Assembly: GCA_905182855.1 (NCBI GenBank)
Contig: CAJJDA010000005.1
Coordinates: 62,001-126,000 of the forward strand
Source of the DNA: a gamma proteobacterium HTCC2207
Lineage (GTDB): Bacteria > Pseudomonadota > Gammaproteobacteria > Pseudomonadales > Porticoccaceae
Direction: 5' to 3'
DNA length: 64,000 nucleotides
Numbering within the stretch: the first letter of the stretch is position 1; each line of letters starts with the position of its first letter. Under the pieces are notes generated by a model. It was not told the origin of the DNA, did not search any database, and worked only from the letters and a program-made list of their open reading frames with translations. This document shows, in pieces, positions 1-10,140 of this stretch. Both the position numbers and the translations under genes were made by a program.

Positions 1-119
1 AAGAACTTCGTGCCACAGTGGCTGGGCTAGCATTAGCTGGTGCTGAGGCTGTTCTCGAGGCTTCAATTGATGAGCAAGCTAATCGCGTCTTGGTTGATAA
101 ATTGGCAGCGCAGCTGTAA
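1..119 (+). CDS. atpF: ATP synthase F0 subunit b, C-terminal end (partial)
   Basis: The window opens inside this gene. The frame ending at the TAA at 117-119 encodes about 38 residues, an Ala/Glu-rich helix with the typical AtpF ending ([13 protein letters not shown], then VDKLAAQL). Subunit b forms the peripheral stalk that holds F1 against the membrane a/c sector. The gene lies 12 bp upstream of atpH in the usual atpBEFHAGDC order. The N-terminal membrane helix lies outside the window. Confidence 0.9.
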   Translation, partial: ELRATVAGLALAGAEAVLEASIDEQANRVLVDKLAAQL

Positions 120-131
120 CCGGGGTTTCCT

Positions 132-668
132 ATGGCAGAATTAAGCACATTAGCCCGACCCTACGCCAAGGCAGCGTTTGAATTTGCTGCGGATGCTGGA
201 GACTTGCAAGGTTGGTCCAAAAGCCTTGCAACTGCCGGTGCTGTTGCTGAGGAGGGCGCGGTTGTTAAGTTTTTGAGTTCGCCGAACGCAACAGCAGCGC
301 AGCAAGCAGCGGCCGTTATCGATATCTGTGGTGATGCGATAAGTGTCACTGGGCAGAATTTTATTGCAATATTGTCAGAGAATCGACGATTGCAGTTATT
401 GCCGCAGATTTCACGCCAGTTCGAAATTATGAAAGCTAATCGAGAAAAAGCGATTGATGTTGACGTGGTTTCGGCCTACGAACTGGATGCAGGACAGCAA
501 CAAAAACTCAGTGATGCACTTGGTGCAAAGCTGGAACGTAACATAAACATGCAGGTTAGTTTCGATAAGAGCCTGCTTGGTGGCGCCGTAATACGCGCTG
601 GGGATACCGTCATAGACGGGTCCATTCGAGGCCGTTTGGCCAAACTCGCCGAGTCACTAAATTCCTAA
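132..668 (+). CDS. atpH: ATP synthase F1 subunit delta
   Basis: This 178-residue protein has the normal length for AtpH (OSCP homologue), which joins the top of F1 to the b-subunit stalk. The N-terminus (ELSTLARPYAKAAFEFA) is the family's first helix, and the C-terminal region LLGGAVIRAGDTVIDGSIRG is the conserved beta-rich signature. It sits between atpF and atpA with short gaps, so it is part of one operon. The ATG at 132 follows the atpF stop by 12 bp. Confidence 0.96.
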   Translation: MAELSTLARPYAKAAFEFAADAGDLQGWSKSLATAGAVAEEGAVVKFLSSPNATAAQQAAAVIDICGDAISVTGQNFIAILSENRRLQLLPQISRQFEIMKANREKAIDVDVVSAYELDAGQQQKLSDALGAKLERNINMQVSFDKSLLGGAVIRAGDTVIDGSIRGRLAKLAESLNS

Positions 669-684
669 GGATTGAGGCCTAAGC

Positions 685-2230
685 ATGCAGCAACTGAATC
701 CATCTGAGATCAGCGAAATTATTAAGAGTCGTATCGACAACCTTGATGTTTCGTCAGAAGCCCAAAATGAGGGCACCATTGTTTCCGTATCGGACGGCAT
801 CATTCGCATTCACGGTCTAGCCGACGTGATGTACGGCGAAATGATCGAGTTCGATGGCGGTGTTTACGGTATGGCACTTAACTTGGAGCGCGATTCAGTC
901 GGCGCCGTAGTTTTGGGTGATTACCAGGCACTAGCCGAAGGGCAGAAAGCCCGATGCACAGGTCGTGTGTTAGAAGTCCCTGTTGGACCTGAACTTGAAG
1001 GTCGCGTCGTAGACGCACTGGGTATCCCTATCGACGGTAAGGGGCCAGTAAATGCCAAACTCACTGACGCCATTGAAAAAGTTGCTCCTGGTGTTATTGA
1101 GCGACAGTCTGTTGATCAGCCGGTACAAATTGGTCTGAAAGCAATTGACGCTATGGTTCCAATTGGGCGCGGCCAGCGTGAGCTAATAATTGGCGATCGC
1201 CAAATTGGAAAGTCAGCTATTGCCGTCGATGCAATCATCAACCAGAAAAACTCTGGTGTTAAGTGTATCTATGTTGCCATTGGCCAAAAAGCTGCCTCAG
1301 TAGCTGCGGTAGTGCGTAAACTAGAAGAGCACGGCGCAATGGAACATACCATTGTAGTTGCAGCAACCGCCTCTGATCCAGCAGCGATGCAATTTTTGGC
1401 GCCGTTTGCCGGCTGTACAATTGGCGAATACTATCGTGATCGTGGTCAAGACGCGCTAATCATTTATGATGACTTGACCAAGCAAGCATGGGCCTATCGT
1501 CAAATCTCACTGCTGCTGAAGCGCCCTCCGGGCCGCGAAGCCTATCCTGGTGATGTGTTTTACTTGCACTCAAGATTGCTCGAACGCGCAGCCAGAGTTA
1601 ATGCAGATTATGTCGAGAAGTTCACCAACGGTGAAGTCAAAGGACAGACCGGTTCGTTGACAGCACTGCCTGTGATTGAGACGCAGGCTGGTGACGTATC
1701 GGCCTTTGTGCCCTACCAATGTAATTTCGATTACTGATGGTCAGATCTTCCTAGAAGCCGATATGTTTAACGCCGGCGTACGTCCAGCGATGAATGCTGG
1801 TGTTTCAGTTTCTCGTGTTGGTGGCGCTGCTCAGACCAAAATTATTAAGAAACTGTCTGGCGGTATTCGCACGGCTTTAGCCCAGTACCGCGAGCTAGCA
1901 GCGTTCTCACAATTTGCATCCGACCTTGATGAGGCTACCAAAGCCCAACTTGATCACGGTGAGCGTGTCACTGAATTAATGAAGCAAAAGCAGTATTCTC
2001 CGCAGAGTATTGCAGAGATGGGCCTAATGCTTTACGCGGCCGATAACGGATTTTTGAAAGCCGTAGAAGTGAATAAGATTGGTGATTTTGAATCAGCTCT
2101 GCTCTCCTATATGAAAGCTGAACATGGCGATTTGATCAACCAAATAAATCAGTCAGGCGATTACAACGATGATATAGCTGCAGGTTTTAAGGCCGCTTTG
2201 GAAAAGTTCGTTGCAACCCAAACCTGGTAA
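685..2230 (+). CDS. atpA: ATP synthase F1 subunit alpha (single-base frame disruption)
   Basis: This is the non-catalytic nucleotide-binding alpha subunit. The Walker A motif GDRQIGKS and the downstream [18 protein letters not shown] segment are intact. The reading frame breaks after VSAFVP: the first frame stops at 1737, while the following sequence [14 protein letters not shown] continues one frame on. Removing one base from CCCT at 1711-1714 restores a continuous 514-residue protein, the normal alpha length. Both halves are perfectly conserved and the gene is essential in its operon, so a sequence error is more likely than a pseudogene. The same type of break occurs in coxA and coxC in this window. 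Confidence 0.93.
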
Positions 2231-2257
2231 GTCAGCCTAACCGGACAGGCACAAGAC

Positions 2258-3118
2258 ATGGCAATCGGAAAAGAAGTAAAAACCAAAATTGCTAGTATTG
2301 GCAGCACGCGCAAAATCACTAGCGCCATGGAAATGGTTGCGGCGAGTAAGATGCGACGCGCCCAGGAACGCATGGCGCTGGGCAAGCCCTATGCCATACG
2401 GATTCGTGATGTGGTCGGGCATATTGCAAACGCGCATTCGGAGTATCACCACCAGTATTTAGCTCAGCGTGACGTAAAGCGAGTAGCATATATAGTAATC
2501 TCGACAGATCGTGGGCTTTGTGGTGGACTGAATATTAACCTTTTTAAGGCCGCGCTTCGGTCAATGAAAAGCTGGTCAGATCAGGATGTTGAAGTTGATA
2601 TCTGTGTGGTCGGTAACAAAGCCGCGGGGTTTTTTAGCGCTGTCGGCGGCAATGTGGTTGCGGCGGTGAAAGATATCGGTGACGAACCCAATGCGGCAGA
2701 TTTGATTGGTGGCGTAAAAGTGATGCTGGATGCCTTTGATGAAGGGCGTGTTGATCGTTTGTTTGTTGTTAATAATACCTTTGTTAACACCATGACTCAG
2801 GCACCTACTGTAGCCCAGTTGTTACCTTTGGCCCCTGTCGGGGATCAAACTTTGTCCCATCACTGGGACTATGTCTACGAGCCCGATGCTAAAGAATTGT
2901 TGGACGGACTACTGATTCGCTACATTGAATCACAGGTCTACCAGGGCGTAGTAGAAAATAAAGCATGTGAGCAAGCAGCGCGAATGCTAGCTATGAGAAA
3001 TGCCACCGAGAATGCCGGTGAAATGATAGATGAATTGCAACTTCTTTATAACAAGGCCCGTCAAGCAGCGATTACCCAAGAGCTGTCAGAAATTGTAAGT
3101 GGCGCCGCCGCAGTATAA
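2258..3118 (+). CDS. atpG: ATP synthase F1 subunit gamma
   Basis: The 286-residue gamma subunit is the rotating central shaft of F1. The N-terminal helix ([23 protein letters not shown]), the central [10 protein letters not shown] motif and the C-terminal helix ([14 protein letters not shown], ending in EIVSGAAA) are all family hallmarks in the expected order. The length matches that of other gammaproteobacteria. It lies 27 bp after atpA and about 43 bp before atpD, in operon context. Confidence 0.97.
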   Translation: MAIGKEVKTKIASIGSTRKITSAMEMVAASKMRRAQERMALGKPYAIRIRDVVGHIANAHSEYHHQYLAQRDVKRVAYIVISTDRGLCGGLNINLFKAALRSMKSWSDQDVEVDICVVGNKAAGFFSAVGGNVVAAVKDIGDEPNAADLIGGVKVMLDAFDEGRVDRLFVVNNTFVNTMTQAPTVAQLLPLAPVGDQTLSHHWDYVYEPDAKELLDGLLIRYIESQVYQGVVENKACEQAARMLAMRNATENAGEMIDELQLLYNKARQAAITQELSEIVSGAAAV

Positions 3119-3134
3119 AGCCTAACGACTTTAA

Positions 3135-4559
<1,425 letters not shown>

Positions 4560-4586
4560 TTCATGGCACAGAAGGTCTAGAAAGAT

Positions 4587-5012
4587 ATGGCTATAACAGT
4601 TCATTGCGACATCGCCAGTGCGGATGCATCATTGTATTCTGGGCCGGTAAAGATGGTGGTCGCCACTGGCTCCATGGGCGAACTTGGCATTATGGCTGGG
4701 CATGCACCACTGCTGAGCGACCTAAAACCGGGACCGGTACGACTGGTCACTCAAAATGGTGAGGAAGAAGTCTATTACCTGTCCGGTGGTTACTTAGAGG
4801 TTCAGCCCAATGGCATTTCCATACTGGCTGATACGGCCGTCCGCGCTAATGATATCGATGAAGCCGCGGCGTCCGAAGCGCTAAAAACCGCGGAACAGGC
4901 GATTGCTAATCAGTCGAGTGAGATAGAATATTCTAAAGCGGCTGCAATGTTAGCGGAAGCAACCGCACAGTTGTTGACTGTTCAAACATTACGTAAAAAA
5001 TTAGGTGGCTGA
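4587..5012 (+). CDS. atpC: ATP synthase F1 subunit epsilon
   Basis: This 141-residue protein has the normal length for AtpC, the rotor-associated subunit that can inhibit ATP hydrolysis. The N-terminal beta domain contains GELGIMAGHAPLLSDLKPG and YLSGGYLEVQPN, which are diagnostic. An alpha-helical C-terminal domain follows. It is the last gene of the atp operon, and a strong terminator starts 20 bp after its stop codon. Confidence 0.96.
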   Translation: MAITVHCDIASADASLYSGPVKMVVATGSMGELGIMAGHAPLLSDLKPGPVRLVTQNGEEEVYYLSGGYLEVQPNGISILADTAVRANDIDEAAASEALKTAEQAIANQSSEIEYSKAAAMLAEATAQLLTVQTLRKKLGG

Positions 5013-5031
5013 TGGCGCTTCAGGCAGACTG

Positions 5032-5058
5032 AAAAGGGTGGCTTAGCCACCCTTTTTT
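5032..5058 (+). terminator. Rho-independent terminator of the atp operon
   Basis: A perfect hairpin (AAAAGGGTGGC, loop TTA, GCCACCCTTTT) is followed by a run of T. It lies just behind atpC and about 90 bp before glmU, and separates the atp and glm transcription units. Confidence 0.93.
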
Positions 5059-5147
5059 TATACCAACGATAAGTATCCATGTCGGCTTGTGTTAGTGTCG
5101 ATTTGTCAGTACCGTAACCTACATCAATAATCCAACGGAGCATCACT

Positions 5148-6539
5148 TTGGCCGGCAGAACTATGAGTCAAACAGACATTGTTATCCTTGCCGCAGGCAA
5201 AGGCACACGCATGCAGTCCGCTCAGCCAAAGGTGCTGCATCAGCTGGCAGGTGTTTCATTACTGCAACACGTCTTAGCTGCGGCCGAGACGGTAGTTCAT
5301 TCCCAAAACATTGTAGTGACCGGACACGGAGCTGAAATGGTGGAGCGGTCGCTGTCATCCAAAGCCACAATATTCGTCCAGCAAACTGCACAGCTGGGCA
5401 CAGCACATGCCGTCAAGATGGCGTTGCCCCACCTACGTGATGATGCCAAAGTATTGATACTCTATGGTGATGTACCCCTTATAAAACCGGTGACGATAGG
5501 TAAAATGTTGGCTGCCGCTACTACCGATTCAATGGCGTTGCTAACGGTCACCCTGGCTGATCCAACAGGCTATGGGCGCATAATCCGCGGCAGAGACGGC
5601 CTAATTGAGTCGGTCATAGAACAAAGAGATGCCAGCCCGGAACAGCTACAGCTCCGTGAAGTTAACACCGGAGTCCTTGCTCTTACCGTTTCTCAGCTAA
5701 AAAGCTGGCTACCGCTAATTGATAACAATAATACTCAGGGAGAGTATTATCTAACGGATTTAATCGCATTAGCCCGACGTGATGGGGTTAGGGTCGATAG
5801 TATTCAACCAACATCAACGACCGAGGTAGAGGGAGTTAATAACAGACTGCAATTGAGTCAGTTAGAGCGAGCGCATCAGTTAGAGTTGGCCGAGGCACTC
5901 ATGCTGTCAGGTACAAGTCTGGTCGACCCCGCGAGGTTTGATCAGCGCGGTACGTTGACTGCTGGTACGGACAACCATATTGATATCAATTGCATCTTTG
6001 AGGGTACTGTTTCACTGGGTAGCGATGTGACGATCGGCGCAAATTGCCAGATCATTAATAGCAGTATTGGTGATGGCGTTCAGATTAAAGCCAACAGCCA
6101 TATTGAAGAATCGTTGATTGGTGATCGTGCTGTGATAGGACCCTATGCCAGGTTGCGTACTGGCACTGAGTTAGGCGCTGATGCCAAGATTGGCAATTTT
6201 GTTGAAACTAAAAAGACCAAGGTGGGCGCCGGCAGCAAGATAAATCATCTAAGTTATGTGGGTGACACCGAGATGGGATCGAAGGTCAATATTGGCGCTG
6301 GCACCATCACCTGCAACTATGACGGTGTTAATAAACATAGTACGGTTCTGGGCAACGATGTGTTTATCGGCTCCAATAGCACATTAATCGCACCAATAAA
6401 GATTGGCGACCATGGGTTTGTTGCGGCCGGCTCCACCGTCAGTCAGGATGTATCCGCTTCCGCACTCGCTGTCGGACGCAGCAAGCAGCGTAATATTCAA
6501 GGCTGGAAACGGCCCACAAAAGATAATCAGGATTCTTAA
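5148..6539 (+). CDS. glmU: Bifunctional UDP-N-acetylglucosamine pyrophosphorylase / glucosamine-1-phosphate acetyltransferase
   Basis: GlmU makes UDP-GlcNAc for peptidoglycan and lipopolysaccharide. The N-terminal uridyltransferase domain starts with LAAGKGTRM and has YGDVPLI near residue 110. The C-terminal half is a left-handed beta-helix of hexapeptide repeats with the acetyltransferase signature GNFVETKK. The length of 463 is slightly above the usual 456. The TTG at 5148 has a well-placed GGAG (5137-5140). An ATG at 5163 gives the more usual N-terminus but lacks a good ribosome-binding site, so the start is uncertain. It is followed after 3 bp by glmS. Confidence 0.96.
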   Translation: MAGRTMSQTDIVILAAGKGTRMQSAQPKVLHQLAGVSLLQHVLAAAETVVHSQNIVVTGHGAEMVERSLSSKATIFVQQTAQLGTAHAVKMALPHLRDDAKVLILYGDVPLIKPVTIGKMLAAATTDSMALLTVTLADPTGYGRIIRGRDGLIESVIEQRDASPEQLQLREVNTGVLALTVSQLKSWLPLIDNNNTQGEYYLTDLIALARRDGVRVDSIQPTSTTEVEGVNNRLQLSQLERAHQLELAEALMLSGTSLVDPARFDQRGTLTAGTDNHIDINCIFEGTVSLGSDVTIGANCQIINSSIGDGVQIKANSHIEESLIGDRAVIGPYARLRTGTELGADAKIGNFVETKKTKVGAGSKINHLSYVGDTEMGSKVNIGAGTITCNYDGVNKHSTVLGNDVFIGSNSTLIAPIKIGDHGFVAAGSTVSQDVSASALAVGRSKQRNIQGWKRPTKDNQDS

Positions 6540-6542
6540 GTT

Positions 6543-8372
6543 ATGTGCGGAATTGTAGGCGCTGCTACTCAGCGAAATGTACAGAAAATTTTAATCGAAG
6601 GCTTACGACGGCTAGAATATCGAGGCTATGACTCTGCAGGTCTATCCATTATTGATGATAGCCAGCAGTTACAGACCAGAAAAGTGATTGGCAAGGTCAT
6701 CGGTCTTGAAACGATCGTAGAGGAAAATGCCATTGTCGGTAATACGGGTATTGCGCACACTCGTTGGGCGACCCACGGCAAGCCAAGTACCGAAAATTCT
6801 CATCCACACAACTCAGCTGGCGTATCGGTTGTGCATAATGGCATCATTGAAAATCATGACCAGTTGCGGGCAGAGGTTGTTGCTCTTGGATACGAAATCA
6901 GTTCTGAAACTGACAGCGAAGTAATCGCTCACTTAGTCCATAACAACCTAAAATCATGTCTCGAACTCCGTAAGGCGGTACAGGCTACCATCAGTCAATT
7001 GGAGGGCGCTTACTCATTGGGAGTGATTTCCGACCATCAGCCCGGCACTATTATCGGCGCACGCAGTGGTAGCCCTCTAGTCATAGGCGTCGGGGTTGAC
7101 GAACATTATATTGCCTCGGATCAAATGGCGCTGCGGCAGGTCACAGATCGCTTCATCTTTCTACAAGAAGGTGACCTAGTCGAACTTTCCAGCCAGGGCT
7201 ACAGTATCTATGATCCTGCCGGCGCTTCTGTCGAGCGCCCACTGGAACAACTAGATGAAAAAGATCAGATTGCTGACAAGGGCGAATACCGTCACTATAT
7301 GCAAAAAGAGATATTTGAGCAGGTTTCGGTCCTCGCCGAAACCATGGCTGGCCGATTGGCGCCAGACCATATCCGCGAAGCTATTTTTGGTTATCAGGCA
7401 GAGGCGCTATTTGCTGAGACTAAACATATCCATATCGTTGCCTGCGGTACCAGCTACCATTCCGGACTCGTTGCCAAGTACTGGCTTGAAGAACATGCCA
7501 ATGTACCCTGTCAGGTAGAGGTCGCCAGTGAGTACCGATATCGTAAAGTACCGGTGCCCGCAGGAACTCTATTTGTCACTATTTCTCAATCTGGTGAAAC
7601 CGCAGATACCCTAGCCGCACTGCGCAAAGCCAAAGAATCCAATTATCTTGGTTTCGTTGCCATCTGCAACGTAGCCAATAGCTCCCTTGTCCGTGAATCT
7701 AATATTTCACTCATGACCATGGCAGGAGTGGAAGTCGGCGTCGCCTCTACCAAGGCTTTCACCACCCAACTCGTGGCTCTGCAACTACTAACGTTGGCAC
7801 TGGGGCGCCATACTGGTCTAGCCTCGGAGGTCGAAAGGGAGCTAGTCATCAACCTCCACCTTCTCCCTGGGCTCTGTGCTGAAGTGCTGGCTCTCGATTC
7901 AGTCATTGCCGAAATGTCTCAGGCCTTTGCCAATAAGCAGCATGCCCTGTTTTTAGGCCGTGGTGAGCAATACCCTATAGCACTAGAGGGCGCTCTCAAA
8001 CTCAAAGAGATATCATATATTCATGCCGAAGCCTACCCCTCGGGAGAGCTCAAGCATGGTCCTTTGGCGCTGGTCGATGACGACATGCCCGTGGTTACGG
8101 TCGCGCCCAATAACGCCCTATTAGAAAAACTAAAATCCAATCTTCATGAGGTTCGTGCCCGCGGTGGTCAGCTATTTGTGTTTGCCGATGCTGATGCCGG
8201 CTTTGTCAGTGAGCCCGGGACTACTGTGATTTCAATGCCTCACGTGCCAAAAAGTCTTGAGCCAATTATCTATACCTTGCCTTTGCAAATGCTGTCTTAT
8301 CATGTCGCCGTGTTAAAGGGTACTGACGTCGATCAGCCTCGGAATTTAGCTAAGTCGGTTACTGTCGAGTAG
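6543..8372 (+). CDS. glmS: Glutamine--fructose-6-phosphate aminotransferase (isomerizing)
   Basis: GlmS forms glucosamine-6-phosphate from fructose-6-phosphate and glutamine, the first committed step to UDP-GlcNAc. The N-terminal CGIVGA carries the catalytic Cys of the class II glutaminase domain. Two SIS domains follow (CGTSYHSG, SQSGETADT, EGALKLKEISY), and the protein ends in the canonical NLAKSVTVE. Its 609 residues are full length. The 3' end of glmS is the classical attachment site of Tn7-family elements, and here an accessory island begins directly behind the stop codon. Confidence 0.98.
   Translation: MCGIVGAATQRNVQKILIEGLRRLEYRGYDSAGLSIIDDSQQLQTRKVIGKVIGLETIVEENAIVGNTGIAHTRWATHGKPSTENSHPHNSAGVSVVHNGIIENHDQLRAEVVALGYEISSETDSEVIAHLVHNNLKSCLELRKAVQATISQLEGAYSLGVISDHQPGTIIGARSGSPLVIGVGVDEHYIASDQMALRQVTDRFIFLQEGDLVELSSQGYSIYDPAGASVERPLEQLDEKDQIADKGEYRHYMQKEIFEQVSVLAETMAGRLAPDHIREAIFGYQAEALFAETKHIHIVACGTSYHSGLVAKYWLEEHANVPCQVEVASEYRYRKVPVPAGTLFVTISQSGETADTLAALRKAKESNYLGFVAICNVANSSLVRESNISLMTMAGVEVGVASTKAFTTQLVALQLLTLALGRHTGLASEVERELVINLHLLPGLCAEVLALDSVIAEMSQAFANKQHALFLGRGEQYPIALEGALKLKEISYIHAEAYPSGELKHGPLALVDDDMPVVTVAPNNALLEKLKSNLHEVRARGGQLFVFADADAGFVSEPGTTVISMPHVPKSLEPIIYTLPLQMLSYHVAVLKGTDVDQPRNLAKSVTVE
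8353..8372 (+). repeat. glmS 3'-end repeat, copy 1 (native gene end)
   Basis: These are the last 20 bases of glmS, coding for S-V-T-V-E-stop. Closely similar 20-mers occur at 9047-9066 (16 of 20 identical) and 10141-10160 (15 of 20). They behave like attachment-site duplicates that separate modules of the accessory island. Confidence 0.7.
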
Positions 8373-8379
8373 TTCTAAA

Positions 8380-9037
8380 TGCAGAATTAAAAAGGACAGT
8401 CTGTGGGAAAAATAAATTTAAAGTTATTTGAATGGTATTTTCTTTTTGGTTTACTTCTTTATACAGTTGGTCAGTTCTTGATTTTTATTTTTTATAATGA
8501 CATAGAAGCACTTCATTCTCAAGAACCAATTGATTTTGCTCATTGGTTTATGTTGATTGGTGTTTTATTACTCATTCCTCAAATTGGAAATTTTCCAAAA
8601 AGTAAATGGAATTATATAAGTTCTCCAACATTAATACTTGGAATAGGTTTAATAATTGGGATGTGTGTCCTTGATTTTGTTTTTTGGAGTTTAAAAGAAC
8701 CTGAACTTAAAAGACAAGTGTCTGAACATTTAATCAATACTCCAGAAATATGGAAACCTTTTATGAAATTTAATGGATTGTTATTTAATCTTGGATTGCT
8801 TACTTCAAGTTTTAGTTATTACAAAAATTCAAAAACTGGAACTTTATTAGTTTTGATAGGTACATTAGTAATTTATATGTAGTGGGTGGTTTAATGTTCT
8901 AGGGTATGTAATCCTTACAGTCGGGTTCTATATAAATTTTTACAGACAACCTTTGTCACAAAATGAATAAAAAAGAGATTGAGTTTTATTTAAAGTTTTT
9001 TTTTTATTTTAGAAAAAAATATACTCTTAATTCTGCA
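8380..9037. mobile_element. Small inverted-repeat-bounded module 1 behind glmS
   Basis: An 11-bp perfect inverted repeat bounds this 658-bp AT-rich segment: TGCAGAATTAA at 8380-8390 and TTAATTCTGCA at 9027-9037. It holds one membrane-protein gene and no transposase, so it would be a non-autonomous or decayed element. The flanks CTAAA and CTCAA are similar but are not a clean target duplication. The right flank leads within 9 bp into a second copy of the glmS end. The element identity is inferred from the repeat geometry only. Confidence 0.5.
8403..8882 (+). CDS. AT-rich hypothetical membrane protein, probably frame-disrupted near its end
   Basis: The GTG-started frame encodes 159 residues with about four hydrophobic segments, for example YFLFGLLLYTVGQFLIFIF near the start and WFMLIGVLLLIPQIG around residue 50. 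I do not recognise the family. The frame stops at 8880-8882 inside a hydrophobic stretch. Shifting one base between 8872 and 8880 opens a further 30 codons to 8970, encoding another convincing membrane helix (FNVLGYVILTVGFYINFY), so the native protein was probably about 190 residues. The base composition is far more AT-rich than glmS, which points to acquisition by transfer. Confidence 0.6.
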   Translation: MGKINLKLFEWYFLFGLLLYTVGQFLIFIFYNDIEALHSQEPIDFAHWFMLIGVLLLIPQIGNFPKSKWNYISSPTLILGIGLIIGMCVLDFVFWSLKEPELKRQVSEHLINTPEIWKPFMKFNGLLFNLGLLTSSFSYYKNSKTGTLLVLIGTLVIYM

Positions 9038-9046
9038 CTCAAACTG

Positions 9047-9066
9047 AATCAGTTACGGTCGAGTAA
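9047..9066 (+). repeat. glmS 3'-end repeat, copy 2
   Basis: This 20-mer matches the glmS terminus at 16 of 20 positions. In the corresponding frame it still reads S-V-T-V-E-stop, although three codons differ synonymously (TCA, ACG, TAA instead of TCG, ACT, TAG). The sequence upstream of it is not glmS-like. It therefore looks like an attachment-site copy carried by a mobile module and not like a duplicated gene. Confidence 0.65.
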
Positions 9067-9131
9067 TCCAACAGGGTGTAGTTTTAGAGTTCTCTATTGA
9101 GACTCAATCAAACAACCTCACCTACCACTAA

Positions 9132-9398
9132 TCCTATTCCAAGAGACAACAAATAACCTTTAACCTTATCGCATATCTTCATAATGATAAGGGTTGGGGT
9201 TATCGTGTCATTGCAAAGAAGATGAATTCTTGGGGCATCAAGACTCAAAGAGGAAAGACTTGGAGTAATGGTTCTATTCATTCTGTTCATTCTGTTCTAA
9301 AGAGAATGCATGAACGAGATGTAAGAATAGAAAATATAAGGAACAAGAAGTATCCAATCAAGATCTCTAAGATGGTTGTCAGATGCAACACAGAGTAA
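9132..9398 (+). pseudogene. Serine-recombinase-like C-terminal fragment
   Basis: The open frame 9132-9398 has no start codon and encodes about 88 residues. The segment GWGYRVIAKKMNSWGIKTQ, then RGKTWSNGSIHSV, resembles the recombinase domain of serine integrases and resolvases (helix-turn-helix with a K-T-x-R-G-K-x-W pattern). An in-frame 9-bp tandem duplication gives IHSVHSV. The catalytic serine domain is absent, and the upstream sequence is closed by stops in all frames. It is a remnant of the mobility gene of this module. Confidence 0.6.
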
Positions 9399-9495
9399 CT
9401 ACCTAATGTAACCTTTACTTCCATTTAATGTTATGATAAGTTTGCGTTACATTTCATGGTGTGATGTCTGTTACACATATAAACAAGGAGTAATT

Positions 9496-9885
9496 ATGGA
9501 AATATTAATACCACTTTTTGGGATCTCTGTTGGAATCATTGTTCCGCTGGCAGTCTTCTACTGGCAGTATCATGAAACCAAACATAAAAATGAAACGATC
9601 ATAGAGATATCTAAGAACATAGATGACCCATCCAAACTAGAAGACTTATTGCACATGCTAGATGAAAGAAAAAAAGAACCTATTGACTATCGTAGAGGAG
9701 GAATAATAACGATTTTTGTGGGTCTTGGTATCTGCCTTCTTGGTTATACTGCGATGGGATCTTTCTTTGTGGGTATTGGATATTTGGTAGGTGCAATAGG
9801 CATAGGCACCATGGTTGCTGGATATCTTTATCCAAACACCGGTGAAGAACTAACTAATGCTGTTGAAGAGTTTGAAAGGAAATAG
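9496..9885 (+). CDS. Small membrane protein (DUF6249-like)
   Basis: The ATG at 9496 follows an excellent AAGGAG site (9485-9490), so the longer upstream reading is not used. The 129-residue product has an N-terminal helix (IPLFGISVGIIVPLAVFYW), a charged cytoplasmic stretch (residues 24-60, ending in DERKKE) and two further glycine-rich helices (IITIFVGLGICLLGY and FVGIGYLVGAIGIGTMVAG). The architecture resembles the DUF6249 membrane family, whose function is unknown. It is coupled to the regulator gene that starts 3 bp after its stop. Confidence 0.7.
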   Translation: MEILIPLFGISVGIIVPLAVFYWQYHETKHKNETIIEISKNIDDPSKLEDLLHMLDERKKEPIDYRRGGIITIFVGLGICLLGYTAMGSFFVGIGYLVGAIGIGTMVAGYLYPNTGEELTNAVEEFERK

Positions 9886-9887
9886 TT

Positions 9888-10100
9888 TTGGGCAAAAATC
9901 ACAAAAAACTTCAAAACAACCTTGAAGAACTGAGAAAATCTGCTGGTTTGACTCAACAAGAACTATCAGAGAGTGCCGAGGTTTCAAGGAAGAGCATCAA
10001 TGCAATCGAAAATGGAATTTATGTGCCCTCAACTGTTCTTGCCTTAAAAATTGCAAACAAACTAAATTGTTCTGTTGAAGATTTATTTATACTACCTTGA
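9888..10100 (+). CDS. XRE-family transcriptional regulator (short)
   Basis: This 70-residue protein is almost entirely a Cro/C1-type helix-turn-helix. Helices 2 and 3 are in LTQQELSESAEVSRKSINAIENG, written here as LTQQELSESAEVS plus RKSINAIENG, followed by a short helix with ANKLNCSVEDLF. It starts at TTG 9888, preceded by AGGA at 9877-9880 inside the end of the upstream membrane-protein gene. The pair is therefore translationally coupled, and the regulator probably controls its own operon. Confidence 0.82.
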   Translation: MGKNHKKLQNNLEELRKSAGLTQQELSESAEVSRKSINAIENGIYVPSTVLALKIANKLNCSVEDLFILP

Positions 10101-10140
10101 TACAAAGGATATGATCTATCAAACTACACCCTATTGGAAC

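Larger units (their letters stand above)
9067..10138. mobile_element. Inverted-repeat-bounded module 2 (recombinase remnant, membrane protein, XRE regulator)
   Basis: An 18-bp inverted repeat with one mismatch bounds the segment: TCCAACAGGGTGTAGTTT at 9067-9084 and AAACTACACCCTATTGGA at 10121-10138. The left end abuts glmS-end copy 2 directly, and the right end is 2 bp from copy 3. Inside are a serine-recombinase fragment and a two-gene operon (9496-10100). The recombinase is broken, so the element is probably no longer autonomous. The family of the element is not recognised. Confidence 0.6.

Noticed and set aside
1231-1240. Ten-base complementarity (GCAATCATCA) inside atpA to the shared sRNA 5' block
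   Set aside because: It lies deep in the coding region, is short, and one such match in the window is not surprising by chance.
1676-2230. Separate gene for the second half of atpA
   Set aside because: The protein is the direct continuation of the alpha subunit, with no start site of its own.
7643-7906. Open frames on the minus strand within glmS and similar ones in other core genes
   Set aside because: They are shadows of strongly conserved genes and have no domain or start signal.
8353-8400. Classical Tn7 insertion behind glmS
   Set aside because: No TnsABCDE genes and no Tn7 end sequences; the inverted ends begin 8 bp from the stop and not about 25 bp.
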